Shown here: positions 54,203 through 64,000 of the stretch, piece after piece | Layout of the letters: the number at the start of each line of letters is the position of its first letter | Position numbering within the stretch: position 1 is the stretch's first letter | From: Phoma sp. XZ068 | Taxonomy: Eukaryota > Ascomycota > Dothideomycetes > Pleosporales > Didymellaceae | Assembly (NCBI GenBank): GCA_004835665.1 | Contig: RBKR01000003.1 | Location: forward strand, 310,001-374,000 | Length of the DNA: 64,000 bases | Reading direction: 5' to 3' | Program-made: the position numbers and the translations under genes | The notes under the pieces: generated by a model | Databases searched by the model: none | What the model saw: the letters and a program-made list of their open reading frames with translations, nothing else | What the model was told of the DNA's origin: nothing

Positions 54203-54759
54203 AAGCACTCTGATGATTGAAATGATACCCCTTCTCGAGCCGTTGGGCTCACTCTCCCATTCTATGACTTGTCCTCACCCGTTTCAAGTGATTTTATGAT
54301 TTCATAGCAGTCTATTACTTGGTTGGATCTTACTCCTGCTCAAGTACCACGCACACCGAGACTAGCGCGTCCTGATTGCAATGGAGCAGAGAATATCCAC
54401 GGATGTGTCGCACGCGCTCCGGTATGACAGTAGCCGATGCTCGGTATATCCCAACAAGATGACTGTACCACAACTTCTACACGAACCTACCGTTGTTGTG
54501 CGATGTTGTTCGCAGCATTGTACGCCGGCTGTACATGTAGGTCCGATTGATGGCTTTGACCAATCATACGCCGGCTGCATCATCCGCTTGCTCTTTCCGC
54601 GCGTTGGTGGGGCTAGGTTCGGCTTGCCGACAGCGGGAGAGTAGTCCGGCAGAATGTATATCCCTCCACCTACTACAGTCATATAATACACCTGGATCGT
54701 ACAAGCAATTGCTGTTCAGGTATTTCAATTCACATCCTCGAGACCACATACATCAAACA
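54203..54759. other. Intergenic, no gene seen
   Basis: About 0.56 kb between same-strand genes NOG2 and the FAH-family gene. Only short frames are present. Confidence 0.45.
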
Positions 54760-55705
54760 ATGGCACCAAATTGGGACAGACTGATCCGCTTCATTGCCAC
54801 AGATGGCCGTGAGCTGCGGGGTCAACCTATTCTTCCTTCTCCAGACTTTGATGTCGGTACAACGACCGAACAGACAGGGCTGAAGGCCAAAGTTATCAGT
54901 GTAGCGAACGGCGATGTTTTCGATGCCGCCACCAAGGTCACAGATGAGGAGGTCACAGTCAAGAAGCTCCTCGGTCCCGTGACAGTTGACGAAGTACCGA
55001 TTATTCGATGCATCGGATTGAATTTTATCAAGCACAGTAGGCCAATGCAACGACCCCACGACATGTCCACTTCTGACAATCTCTCCAGTCCAAGAAGGAG
55101 GCCGCACCCTTCCACCACACCCCAGCACATTCATCAAAGCCAACACCTGCCTCCAGGACCACGAAGGCCCCATTGTGATCCCCAAAATCGCACAGGATAA
55201 CCAAGCCGACTACGAAGGCGAGCTCTGCTTCATCATCTCCAAGGACTGCAAGGATGTCTCCGAAGCCGAGGCCTTTGACTACATCGGCGGCTACATGTCC
55301 GGCAATGACGTCTCCAGCCGCAAGTGGCAGCGCGATCCCAACCTCGCCGGCACTGTCCCGCAGTGGAACTTCTCCAAGGGCTTCGACACCTACGCACCTC
55401 TCGGGCCTCAAATCGTCAGCACCAAGGTCGTCCCGGATCCGAGCAAGCTGCTTCTCCAGACGCGTGTAAATGGCGAGCTACGTCAGAACTCGGGCATCGA
55501 CGATTTGTGTTTCAAGATCCCGACGCTGGTCGCTTTCAGCAGCCAGGGTACGACGCTGAAGAAGGGCACAGTGGTCATGACGGGGACATGTGCGGGCGTC
55601 GGGTATGCGATGAAGAACCCGCAGTTTTTGAAGCCGGGGGATGTGGTCGAGGTTAGCGTTACGCCGGAGATTGGGACACTGAGGAATGTGGTCGAGTTTG
55701 CGTAG
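54760..55705 (+). CDS. Fumarylacetoacetate hydrolase (FAH) family protein
   Basis: Exons 54760..55036 and 55089..55705 flank a 52-bp intron (GTAGGC...CTCCAG), for a 297-aa protein. The splice gives IGLNFIKHIQEGGRTLPPHP, the standard lead-in of the catalytic domain. Metal-ligand and active-site motifs are YEGELCFIISKDCKDVSE (E-x-E), GYMSGNDVSSRKWQRD (the family Asp) and GTVVMTGTCAGVGYAMKNPQ. Family members cleave or decarboxylate beta-diketo or oxoacid substrates, such as acylpyruvates and oxaloacetate. The short N-terminal domain suggests a fungal acylpyruvase-like enzyme rather than the tyrosine-pathway FAH itself. The exact substrate is unknown. Confidence 0.9.
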
Positions 55706-56108
55706 AGAAAATAATAGGTATGATTTGCTAGCACGAATTATTGAGATTCTTCTTATAACATAATTGAAAAGTTGAGCTAGGAAAATCAGGGCTTGATGAT
55801 ATTTTGGAGGCTGTGCGGTTGCATTTGCTTGTTTTGATGCCTAGCCATAACAGTCATTGACATTTTGCTTTTGTTAGACGCATTTATTTTAAAGAATTAT
55901 GAGATTTTTCAGGTCGCTCAGAGACAATGCGTGTATGTTGAGTCACTCGGAGCCTTGAGAGGTCTGCTGTGATTCAAAGCATCCATGCGGCTAAGCTCTG
56001 AGTTGCCGGCGCTTTGCCTGCTGAGGCTAGCGTCCAGGTTGTCCGATCCATTCAATCAAGCCTCTAATCTGCTCCATCATCTGTGCTTGACACGACTGCA
56101 TTCAAACT
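55706..56108. other. Intergenic, AT-rich, no gene seen
   Basis: About 0.4 kb, AT-rich in its first half. No coding or RNA feature is recognised. Confidence 0.45.
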
Positions 56109-57117
56109 ATGCCTTCCTTCCAAGCCAATGATGGCGTGAGCCTACATTACGAGACATATGGGTCCGGCAGCAGCGCGCCATTGATCTTGGTAAGCCTAAT
56201 GGCTTCCTTGATCTACGTTGACGTGGACTGACTTGGGCACCAGCTTCACGGCTTCACAGGCTCAGGAAATGTCTTCAAGCGTAACGTCAAGGCACTTTCT
56301 GGAAGATACCGCGTGATCGTTCCTGATCTGCGGGGTCATGGCGAGTCTGAGAAGCCCCGCGCTGGCTACCACGTTGCACGTCTGGCGCTGGATTTGAGGA
56401 ATCTAATTGAGCACCTGCAACTGCCCGAGGGTCAGATATCAGCAATTGGCACCAGCCTCGGGGCAGCGATCATCTGGTATTTACAATGCCTCTCACAATG
56501 CAGGCTATGACTGACACGTCGATAGGTCATACTGTGAGCTGTTTAGCTCGCGGGCATTTTCACACGTGGTCTATGTAGATCAAGCCCCTCTGCAAAACTA
56601 CGTCTCAGACTGGGGTGCTGAGTACGGAAATCGCGGGCTTAATAACCCAGACGCACTAGCAGGTTTGCAGCGCACGCTGGAGAGCGATCCAAAGACGGCT
56701 CATCTAGGGACCATTGGTGCTTGTCTGGGCTACAGATGGCAGCCTCGAGCTGGCGACCCTACGGAGGACTCGGCAGAATGGCAAGACGACGAAGGGTTTT
56801 TCCTCACTGAAGCATTGAAGGGCGACGGCTGGTGGTATGGCAAGCTCATGGCCGATCACACAGCGCTGGACTGGCGGGACGCGATCAAGCAGAGTTTTGG
56901 GCCCGGGAGTGGGAACACGACGAAGACGCTTGTTGTTGCAAGCACACGGAGCGGGTGCTTCCCTGCTGCTGGACCGCTGAGAGTGGTTGAGCTGGCGAAT
57001 GGGGGCACTGGGGGTGGGCTGGCGAAGGGGCTCGCGGTGGAGTGGGGAGGGCACTGGTGTTATTGGGAGAAGCCCGAGCAGTTCAATGAGCTGGTTGTTG
57101 ACTTTTTGTCAGAGTAG
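56109..57117 (+). CDS. Alpha/beta-hydrolase fold protein
   Basis: Exons are 56109..56189, 56244..56476 and 56526..57117, for a 301-aa protein. The introns are 54 bp (phase 0) and 49 bp. The small first exon from the ATG at 56109 encodes MPSFQANDGVSLHYETYGSG. The spliced sequence then reads LHGFTGSGNVFKRN (oxyanion HG), VIVPDLRGHGESEKP and SAIGTSLGAAIIW (nucleophile Ser in G-T-S-L-G). EWGGHWCYWEKPEQF near the end supplies the catalytic His. The enzyme could be an esterase, lipase or epoxide-hydrolase-type protein. No signal peptide is seen, so it is probably cytosolic. The substrate is unknown. Confidence 0.88.
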
Positions 57118-57493
57118 TGACGAGATCAAGAAATGCAAGCCTGTCACATGCGTGGTGCCGTCCTTTGCAGCAGACACGGTCGTGACTTCCCAAATGACAG
57201 TAGCGTTGCTTGTCGCTTACGAGGGATCAGAGCCAGGCATGGTCGCTTGGCCAGGTGGTGAGAGTGACGGGCGTCGTCCATGTGCGACTCCTGTGGTACT
57301 TTGTGTGCGACTGCCTCACAACGTGGAGCTCACCCAATGCATCGCGCGTCATCGGAGCGGCCAACAGGGCCCCGCCCCCACAAGTGGCCCAGGCGCCCCC
57401 AGCCAGGCTCCGATGCAGGCAGGGCGAGTCACCGATAGCTCCGGGTCGGCGTCCAAAATTCAGCACTGCACGCCTCCGTCCGCAACACACACC
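57118..57493. other. Intergenic, ILV1 promoter region
   Basis: About 0.38 kb between two same-strand genes. No gene and no clear regulatory site are recognised. Confidence 0.45.
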
Positions 57494-59262
57494 ATGGCCG
57501 CCATAGAAGACTACTCGCGGCCGACGACGCCGGAGAACGCGCCCAATGGCCTCACGTCGCCGCGCACGCCGCGGCAGACGGGCCTCGCGCTCACCGAGTA
57601 CACGGCCAACCCCAGCCCGCCAAACGAAGCCGCGCGCGACAAGAGCAGCGTGGTCCCCGAGGCGTTCCTGCTGCCCAACGGCTATCCAGATGTAGGTGGC
57701 GGGCCCAGCTGCACGCGGGCGCGCGGTGCTGACAGCCCCGGCAGTACCTGCGTCTGATCCTCACCTCGCGCGTGTACGAGGTCGTCGACGAGACGCCGCT
57801 CACGCACGCAACCAACCTCAGCAACCGGCTCGAGTGCAACGTGCTGCTCAAGCGCGAGGACCTGCAGCCCGTCTTCAGCTTCAAGCTGCGCGGCGCGTAC
57901 AACAAAATGGCCCACCTCGACCCCAGGGACCGCTGGCGCGGCGTCGTGGCCTGCAGCGCCGGCAACCACGCCCAGGGCGTGGCCTACTCGGCGCGCCACC
58001 TCAAGATCCCCGCGACCATCGTCATGCCCTCGGGCACGCCCGACATCAAGCACAAGAACGTCTCGCGCCTCGGCGGCTCCGTCATCCTCCACGGCGCCGA
58101 CTTCGACGCCGCAAAGGCCGAGGCCGCCCGCCTCGAGAAGCTGCACGGCCTCGTCTCCATCCCGCCCTTTGACGACCCGTACGTCATCGCCGGCCAGGGC
58201 ACCGTCGGCCTGGAGCTGCTGCGCCAGACGAACCTGCAGAACCTGCACGCCATCTTCTGCTGCGTCGGCGGCGGCGGCCTGATTGCCGGCACCGGCGTCT
58301 ACATCAAGCGCATCGCCCCGCACGTCAAGATCATTGGAGTCGAGCAGTACGATGCCAACGCCATGGTCGAGTCGCTGAAGGCTGGCCGCCGCGTCTTGTT
58401 GAAGGACGTTGGTCTCTTTGCCGACGGTGCAGCTGTCAAGACCGTCGGCGAGGAGACGTTCCGCATCTGCCAGGAGGTCGTCGACGAGGTCGTCCAGGTC
58501 ACAACCGATGAGACGTGCGCCGCCATCAAGGACATGTTCGAGGACACGCGCTCCATCGTCGAGCCTGCCGGCGCCCTTGCACTTGCTGGTTTGAAGAAGT
58601 GGGTCAGCCGCAACCCGTCCCCAGATCGCGAGCGTGGCCTCGTTGCCGTCGCCAGTGGCGCCAACATGAACTTTGACCGCCTCCGCTTCGTCGCCGAGCG
58701 CGCTGCCCTCGGTGAGAACAAGGAGGCCCTCCTCTCCGTCACCATCCCGGAGAAGCCCGGCGCATTTGCAAAGCTTGTTTCCACCATCCACCCCATGGGC
58801 GTCACAGAATTCAGCTACCGCTACTCCGGCCCCGACAAAGCCAGCATCCTGGTTGGTGTCGAGCTCAAGGCCGCAACACGCGCTCGCGACCTTCCCGATC
58901 TCATCGCCCGCCTCGCCGCCGAGGGCATGACAGCAACCGATCTCTCTCAAGACGAGCTCGCAAAATCCCACATTCGTTACCTAGTCGGTGGTCGCAGCGC
59001 TGCCGCCGACGAGCACATGTTCATGTTCGAGTTCCCAGAGCGTGGAGGTGCTCTTTACAAGTTCTTGAACACGCTGCAGCCCGGCATGAACATCAGTCTC
59101 TTTCACTACAGAAACTACGGTGGTGATGTTGCAAAGATCTTGGCTGGCATCCAGTGCAAACAGGAAGAGAGCGGGAAGCTGACAAGCTTCCTCAGGGACA
59201 TTGGGTACCCGTACAAGGAGGTCACAGATAGCGCCAGCTACAAGATGTTCCTAAGGGATTGA
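57494..59262 (+). CDS. ILV1: Threonine dehydratase (isoleucine biosynthesis)
   Basis: Exon 1 (57494..57691) and exon 2 (57745..59262) flank a 53-bp phase-0 intron (GTAGGT...GGCAG), for a 571-aa protein. The N-terminal 66 residues are Pro/Thr-rich, followed by the PLP-dependent catalytic domain. Its Schiff-base lysine sits in FSFKLRGAYNKM, then CSAGNHAQGVAYSA and CCVGGGGLIAGTG (phosphate-binding glycine loop). Two C-terminal ACT-like regulatory modules are visible, starting near LLSVTIPEKPGAFAKLVST and HMFMFEFPERGGALYKFLN. These mark the biosynthetic, isoleucine-inhibited enzyme. It deaminates threonine to 2-oxobutyrate, usually in mitochondria. High third-position GC gives long antisense frames, which are not genes. 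Confidence 0.95.
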
Positions 59263-59545
59263 AGGTTGCATGCTTCGTCAGGTCCAGAGCCACAAAATCG
59301 CCCTCGGGCCATCAGAACAAATCCTCTTGAGCATTGACATTGACCTACAAACCGCTGTCAGAGACTGCGCCGCGATTATTACACAAAAGTCAAAGCTTTG
59401 CCAAGCGCATGTCCGCCCTTCAGCCCTTCAACGCCTTTCCGGCTCAAGCCCAGAACCCGTATCATATACCACACAATTATTCACTATTTCAATTCTCTCG
59501 TCCATCATCGCCCAATTCTCTGCTCTTTCCTACAAATTTCCGTCT

Positions 59546-61210
59546 ATGGCTGAGTCACTCGAAGCCTGGGAGTATGTGGCTTGGGATGGCAGCCACACAT
59601 GGACCGAAGATCAACTGGAACATACATATCCACTTGATGACCACGATACTGCACTACACAAAGCCGCCTACAGAGGAGATATTGCTCGGCTTGCACTGTC
59701 ACTCACTGGGATAGACAACGTCGATATCCGAAGCTTGTGCGATTATACCCCTCTCCAACTGGCAGTACGGGCCAACCGAGGAGTGGCTGTTCAAATGTTA
59801 CTCGCAGCTGGCGCAGACCCTCAGGTGGAAGACTATACAGACCCATTTTACCCGCCTGGCCATGACGCCGTCACGGCTGCAGCTATGCTTAATTCTCATG
59901 ACGCATTGATTGCTCTCATCGACCATGGACTCAAGCTACCCGTCCGGACATTGAGCCTGGCCGCCTCAATCAACCGCGTCGACTTGATACAAATGATGCT
60001 CCCAGTGATGCAGCGCATGGGCGTCATAGGCGCGCCGCTGCTACATGAAGTCAGGAATGCACTGCAAATTGCCGCCGGGTGCGGGCACGGGGAAACTATC
60101 GACTATCTTCTCACACATATCCCAGGATTTCCAGACTCAACACTAGAGATTGACAAGGATGCTTTAACGTATGCGATGCTTGCCTTGCTTTCGGACTCCC
60201 AATGTGGTCACTGCAGACCGTATCACGCAAGCGCTGGGGGGCAGCACATTGTACCTCTCCTGGAGCAACTTGTCACAGCTGGAGCGCATGTAGACAGTCG
60301 GGCTTTCCGCGCCTCATGTCACCCTCTACATGTGCATAGGGATATCGTCACTTTTCTTTTGAGCCACGGCTTACAAGTCAATGATACGCGTGACTGGGAC
60401 GGAAGTGTCTGCCGTGAGGCACCCGACAGCGGCCAACCTATGCTGTTTGACATACTGGGCGACAGCGATTCTGATACATCAATACTGGAGACGTTCCTTG
60501 CAAAGGGCGCAAGCGCAACGACAACGGATGCGGATCTGAACACACCTCTGCATGTTGCAGCGCACTGTTCCTTTGTGCAAATCCTACTTGACTGCGGTGC
60601 GGACATGCACGCAAGGAATGTTCATGGACAGACACCTCTTTACACAGCGTGTCTGAATCATCGTGTCGAGGTGGTCAAATTGCTCCTGTCTAGTGGCTCA
60701 GACTTTACAAAAATCACGAAAGATGAACATTGGCGATCGCTCATGCTCCAAGCAGTCGAGTGGAATTGGGATGTCTACCTTTTGCCGCCATCTCCTCGTC
60801 TCCCACTGCTCGAGCTCTTGCTATCCCATGGCGCAAACGTGAACGCCGCAGAAAACGACGATTGCACAGTTCTGCACAAGGCAGCAGCGAAATCTAGGGA
60901 CCCCGCGCTGGTGCGCTTTTTAATCGAGCGCGGTGCAGACGCTCATGCCACTACTGCAACAGGACAAAGTGTCCTGCACGCTCTGTGCTCAAATCTCGAT
61001 TATTGGAATTTGAGAAGGGGGAGTTATTCAGACGAAATTGAAATTGCCTCTCTTCTCATCGATCTTGGCATCAATCCTAACGTGAGGGATGATGGCGGTG
61101 CAACCCCTCTGCACGGTCTTGTACGCGATCAAAACAAGTTGAGATGGAGCCCAGACCTGTTCAATGCGCTTTTGGAAAGGGGCGCGGACAAAGATGTGAA
61201 AGAACAATGA
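59546..61210 (+). CDS. Ankyrin-repeat protein, probable C-terminal frameshift
   Basis: The frame is open from 59270, but MAESLEAWEYVAWDGSHTWT at 59546 is the likelier start, giving 554 aa. About ten ankyrin-type units are readable: TALHKAAYRGDIARLALSL, TPLQLAVRANRGVAVQMLLA, TPLHVAAHCSFVQILLDCGA, TPLYTACLNHRVEVVKLLLS, TVLHKAAAKSRDPALVRFLI and TPLHGLVRDQNKLRWSPDLF. The frame stops at 61208-61210 after DKDVKEQ. In the +1 frame directly overlapping this, NNEGKSPAELLDTSEWYFDD and a further tail run to a stop at 61326-61328. That looks like the natural repeat ending with one extra base near 61202. No other domain is seen. The interaction partner is unknown. The gene begins only 283 bp after ILV1. 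Confidence 0.75.
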   Translation: MAESLEAWEYVAWDGSHTWTEDQLEHTYPLDDHDTALHKAAYRGDIARLALSLTGIDNVDIRSLCDYTPLQLAVRANRGVAVQMLLAAGADPQVEDYTDPFYPPGHDAVTAAAMLNSHDALIALIDHGLKLPVRTLSLAASINRVDLIQMMLPVMQRMGVIGAPLLHEVRNALQIAAGCGHGETIDYLLTHIPGFPDSTLEIDKDALTYAMLALLSDSQCGHCRPYHASAGGQHIVPLLEQLVTAGAHVDSRAFRASCHPLHVHRDIVTFLLSHGLQVNDTRDWDGSVCREAPDSGQPMLFDILGDSDSDTSILETFLAKGASATTTDADLNTPLHVAAHCSFVQILLDCGADMHARNVHGQTPLYTACLNHRVEVVKLLLSSGSDFTKITKDEHWRSLMLQAVEWNWDVYLLPPSPRLPLLELLLSHGANVNAAENDDCTVLHKAAAKSRDPALVRFLIERGADAHATTATGQSVLHALCSNLDYWNLRRGSYSDEIEIASLLIDLGINPNVRDDGGATPLHGLVRDQNKLRWSPDLFNALLERGADKDVKEQ

Positions 61211-61850
61211 GGGCAAGTCACCTGCTGAGCTGTTGGATACGAGCGAATGGTACTTTGACGATGCGGGATTGGTGCGGGAACGGACTTCGAATCCCTACGG
61301 TTCAGGTTCTAGCATATGGTGGGAATGAGGTCACGGTCGAGGTTGGGACCACGGTGGACCAGGTCGAGGAGGCTATTGCAACACACGGATTTGTCAGTCT
61401 ACTTAAGAGAACAAGGCTTCTGTAAGACGGTTTGAAGACATGTGCACGATCCTCACTCCACGTTTTTACAACGGTCGCGAGGCACTTCTGACGTTGCATT
61501 TCCGTATTGACTGGTCTATTTTTGCGCAATCTAGTCCGTATTAGGGAAAATGTATTGAACCCTGCATCTCGATCCAAGAAACTGTTGGTTCAACTTGGCA
61601 TGCCCAGTCTATTCAGGGCAGATCGGCTCTTTAAAGCTCGTAATTGTGGGCTAAATACTTCCGACACGTCAGCTACGAGCCTCACAACGTCATGCTGTAC
61701 TTGGCGATAGTGTGCATATCCAACAAAATGCAGGAGCTAGGGGCAAACAGTTCGCATACATAGAGACGAGGCTCCCCCATACGTCCAGCTTTAAGTCTAT
61801 TTCATCGAACTATCATTTATAATTAGTAATTGTATTTCTATCCCATCATC
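61211..61850. other. Intergenic, GH17 promoter region
   Basis: The first 118 bp probably hold the frameshifted end of the ankyrin gene. The remainder is the promoter of the GH17 gene, with an AT-rich TTATAATTA about 35 bp before the ATG at 61851. Confidence 0.4.
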
Positions 61851-62783
61851 ATGAAGGCAACAATTGCATCCATCCTCGCCTTGGCATCCGCGGCTTCGGC
61901 TCAGGTCAAGGGCTTCAACTATGGCGCCACAAACAACGACGGCTCTTGCAGAGGCTATAGCGACTTCGTTCGTTACTTCAACGATGCCAAGTCACTTCCC
62001 GGCGCATCCGGCTTCCAAGCCGCACGACTGTACACTTCAATCCAATGCGGCACAGCTGCCTCCCCAATCGAGGCTTTCCGCGCTGCCATCGACACCGACA
62101 CAAAGATCCTCGTCGGTCTCTGGGCATCCGCCGGCCGTGCAGCCTACGAGAATGAATTAAACGCTCTCCTTGCCGCAGCTCGCGACCTTGGTACCCCATT
62201 CACAGACCGCATTGTCGGCATCAGTGTCGGCTCCGAGGACTTGTATCGAAGCTCTCCCCAAGGAGTAGCAAACAACGCTGGTGTCGGCGCCACTGGAGCT
62301 GAAATTGAAGGCTACATTGGCTGGATGCGTGACTGGATTCGTGGCACCGGGCTAGAGACCAAGCCTATCGGCCACGTCGACACATGGACGGCTTGGGTTC
62401 TGCCTGAGAACCGCGGTGTCGCAAACAGCGTTAACTGGCTTGGGCACAATTCTTTCCCGTATTTTGAATCAACAAAAGCTAACAGCATTGATCTGGCTGC
62501 TGAGAATTTCCGCACTGCTGTTGCGCAGACCGAGAGTGTTGCTGGTGGAAAGGAGGTCTGGGTCACCGAGACGGGATGGCCGCGCATTGGACCGAACTCG
62601 AGGGACGCGGTTGCAAGCACCGAGAACTCGCAGCGCTACTGGAAGGAGGTTGGCTGCAGCCTGTTTGGTCAAAGGAACACTTTCTGGTACACGTTGAAGG
62701 ATGCAAACACTGCTCAGACAGATCTGAGTTTTGCCGTTACTCCGTTGGAGAACAACACTCCTTACTTTGACCTTACTTGTTAG
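61851..62783 (+). CDS. GH17-family beta-1,3-glucan glucosidase/glucanosyltransferase
   Basis: This is a 310-aa single-exon protein from the ATG at 61851 (MKATIASILALASAASAQ, a signal peptide ending in A-S-A). The frame also opens at 61830, but the later ATG fits the signal peptide. The TIM-barrel family motifs are GFNYGATNNDGSCRGYSDF at the start, VGISVGSEDLYR (acid/base Glu) and VWVTETGWPRIGPNS (nucleophile Glu). TFWYTLKDANTAQTDLSF follows near the C-terminus. Such enzymes remodel or degrade wall beta-1,3-glucan outside the cell. No GPI signal or binding module is seen. Length is normal for the family. Confidence 0.93.
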   Translation: MKATIASILALASAASAQVKGFNYGATNNDGSCRGYSDFVRYFNDAKSLPGASGFQAARLYTSIQCGTAASPIEAFRAAIDTDTKILVGLWASAGRAAYENELNALLAAARDLGTPFTDRIVGISVGSEDLYRSSPQGVANNAGVGATGAEIEGYIGWMRDWIRGTGLETKPIGHVDTWTAWVLPENRGVANSVNWLGHNSFPYFESTKANSIDLAAENFRTAVAQTESVAGGKEVWVTETGWPRIGPNSRDAVASTENSQRYWKEVGCSLFGQRNTFWYTLKDANTAQTDLSFAVTPLENNTPYFDLTC

Positions 62784-63723
62784 GCGAAGGCATGGGGTCG
62801 ATGAGAGCATTCAGTATGACGACTAGTGTCCTAAAATCTAATATAATCGAACATGATCGAATATCAATCGTAAATCACTAAGATTCTGCTGAAAATTCAC
62901 TCATTGCGTCCCTCAAAGCGTACCAACACAGTTGCATTACAGCTCAGCGAAGTTAAATCTTTAGACCGTCCAAGCCAATTTAGTGATTCAGGGCTGTGTG
63001 GATCATTTCTTACTTCTTTATTGTATCTACCAAGTTGGTTTGGAATTGGGAATGTCCTGAGTCTATATCTATATCGTCTCTAGCTTCCACCACATCTCAC
63101 CTTCCCTTTGATATGTTTGCTGCAATTCCTGATGCTAAATAGAAACAAACAGTTATGAAGATCATACTACAACAATAACAATCCTATGATGTGTAAGAAT
63201 ACACCCACCAACGTAAATTTTCAGCTTCTTACTAGTGTGTATATGGTCTTTCATTTTAGTATTCAGTCGAGCTAGGAAGCAGTGTTGTACTTGGCGTTAT
63301 CATGTTCTAGGGGCTGACTTTAACCGCAAAGGATAACGTGTGCGGTTATGCTTATGAACTTATTGTGCGGCGACCTAATTAGGTAGGGTTTATCCTAACG
63401 AGGGACTGGTACCTTAAACTGGCGATCAGACTTCATTGCCAGGCATGTGTGATGCGTTGGTAAGGGCGATCGCATTGGTGACCGCTAATTGATACTCTCA
63501 TATTCAACTGGATCACTTTGAATGGCGCTACTGTACATTCCTCGACATCACCAGGAATCTACCAAGCTATTGCTTCGTTCTTCGATAGGCAATCAGGATA
63601 AATACTCGAACACCAACCTCGGTTATCAATGACAGCTCACCCGCAAGATAACATTCACTTCATTTTGATTAAAATGCATCTCAATTATTGCAGGTACGAG
63701 GCGTCGGAAGCTAGCATCTATAA
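62784..63723. other. Convergent intergenic region
   Basis: About 0.94 kb, AT-rich in the middle, between the GH17 gene and a convergent gene at the right edge. No RNA gene or repeat is recognised. Confidence 0.4.
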
Positions 63724-64000
63724 CTATGCATTGAGAAGTTTCTCGATCAATGCGGCTCGTCTCGCCGCATCCTCAAGACTCACCCAGCCATCGCCTTCGG
63801 GTTGCCCATCAGCAAAGGCATACAGAGTCGCTGATACAGCACGAGCTGACAGAGGAAGCCTAGACTGCTCCTGACTCCAGGCCCAGTCGATATTCTCAAC
63901 GCCATCATCCTCAAAGCGATGGACGCGGATTGTAATAGGCTTTTCGTCATCGGGATCAGCGTCAAAAAATCCAGTTGACGGGGAGCTGACTTCGATCTCG
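63724..64000 (-). CDS. C-terminal part of an unrecognised gene (runs off right edge)
   Basis: Read leftward from the window edge, a frame without stops gives about 91 residues (EIEVSSPSTGFFDADPDDEK, ITIRVHRFEDDGVENIDWAW, GDGWVSLEDAARRAALIEKL). It ends with TAG at 63724-63726. Composition is that of a real protein (few rare residues, amphipathic last helix), and no stop occurs for 92 codons. The family is unknown, and the start and most of the gene lie outside. Confidence 0.55.
   Translation of the reverse strand, partial: EIEVSSPSTGFFDADPDDEKPITIRVHRFEDDGVENIDWAWSQEQSRLPLSARAVSATLYAFADGQPEGDGWVSLEDAARRAALIEKLLNA

Noticed and set aside
57682..58971. 429-codon minus-strand frame
   Set aside because: Antisense to ILV1; low-complexity Val/Asp/Gly composition typical of shadow frames.

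Overview
The window is nuclear DNA of a filamentous ascomycete (Pezizomycotina). The evidence is dense genes on both strands, many spliced coding regions whose introns are mostly 46-65 bp with GT...AG ends and CTAAC/CTGAC-like branch sites, and fungal families such as homoisocitrate dehydrogenase, HET-domain, GH128/GH17, DUF1769 and UPF0658 proteins. Protein sequence style suggests a Dothideomycete, possibly Pleosporales, but that is inference. I worked out exon joins by hand. Many reading frames open with GTG or TTG, so I re-chose ATG starts.

Layout. 1-12.6 kb is mostly minus strand: WD40-like fragment, fatty acid desaturase, small membrane protein, conserved membrane protein, zinc-finger DEDDh exonuclease, GNAT acetyltransferase, GT31-like glycosyltransferase, ABM monooxygenase, 2-hydroxyacid dehydrogenase. 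13.3-20 kb: Ser/Thr-rich secreted protein, then a mitochondrial carrier divergent from the FACT subunit SPT16. 20.5-26.1 kb: a very large nucleotidyltransferase-like/ankyrin protein. 26.6-32.3 kb: GPI-anchored Gly-rich protein, lysine-pathway homoisocitrate dehydrogenase, DUF1769 protein, F-box protein. 33.8-46 kb: two unrecognised proteins, an allantoate-type MFS transporter, a UPF0658 membrane protein, a GH128 glucanase and the largest gene-poor intervals. 46.5-50.6 kb: two adjacent damaged genes, an FAD monooxygenase with a lost splice donor and a HET-domain gene with a nonsense codon. 50.8-59.3 kb: housekeeping genes, namely mitoribosomal mS26 divergent from the nucleolar GTPase NOG2, FAH-family hydrolase, alpha/beta hydrolase and threonine dehydratase ILV1. 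59.5-64 kb: a second ankyrin protein with a probable frameshift, a GH17 glucanase and the 3' end of a gene running off the right edge.

Themes. There is no clear secondary-metabolite cluster, transposon, rRNA, tRNA or CRISPR. Two divergent promoters pair housekeeping genes (carrier/SPT16 and mS26/NOG2). Cell-wall genes (GH128, GH17, two secreted repeat-rich proteins) are scattered. The most interesting signals are the unusually long NOG2 intron, which contains an H/ACA-like hairpin (yeast NOG2 also hosts an H/ACA snoRNA), the NTase-like domain fused to about 1,500 residues of ankyrin-type sequence, and three separate gene-decay lesions (lost donor, amber codon, 1-nt frameshift).
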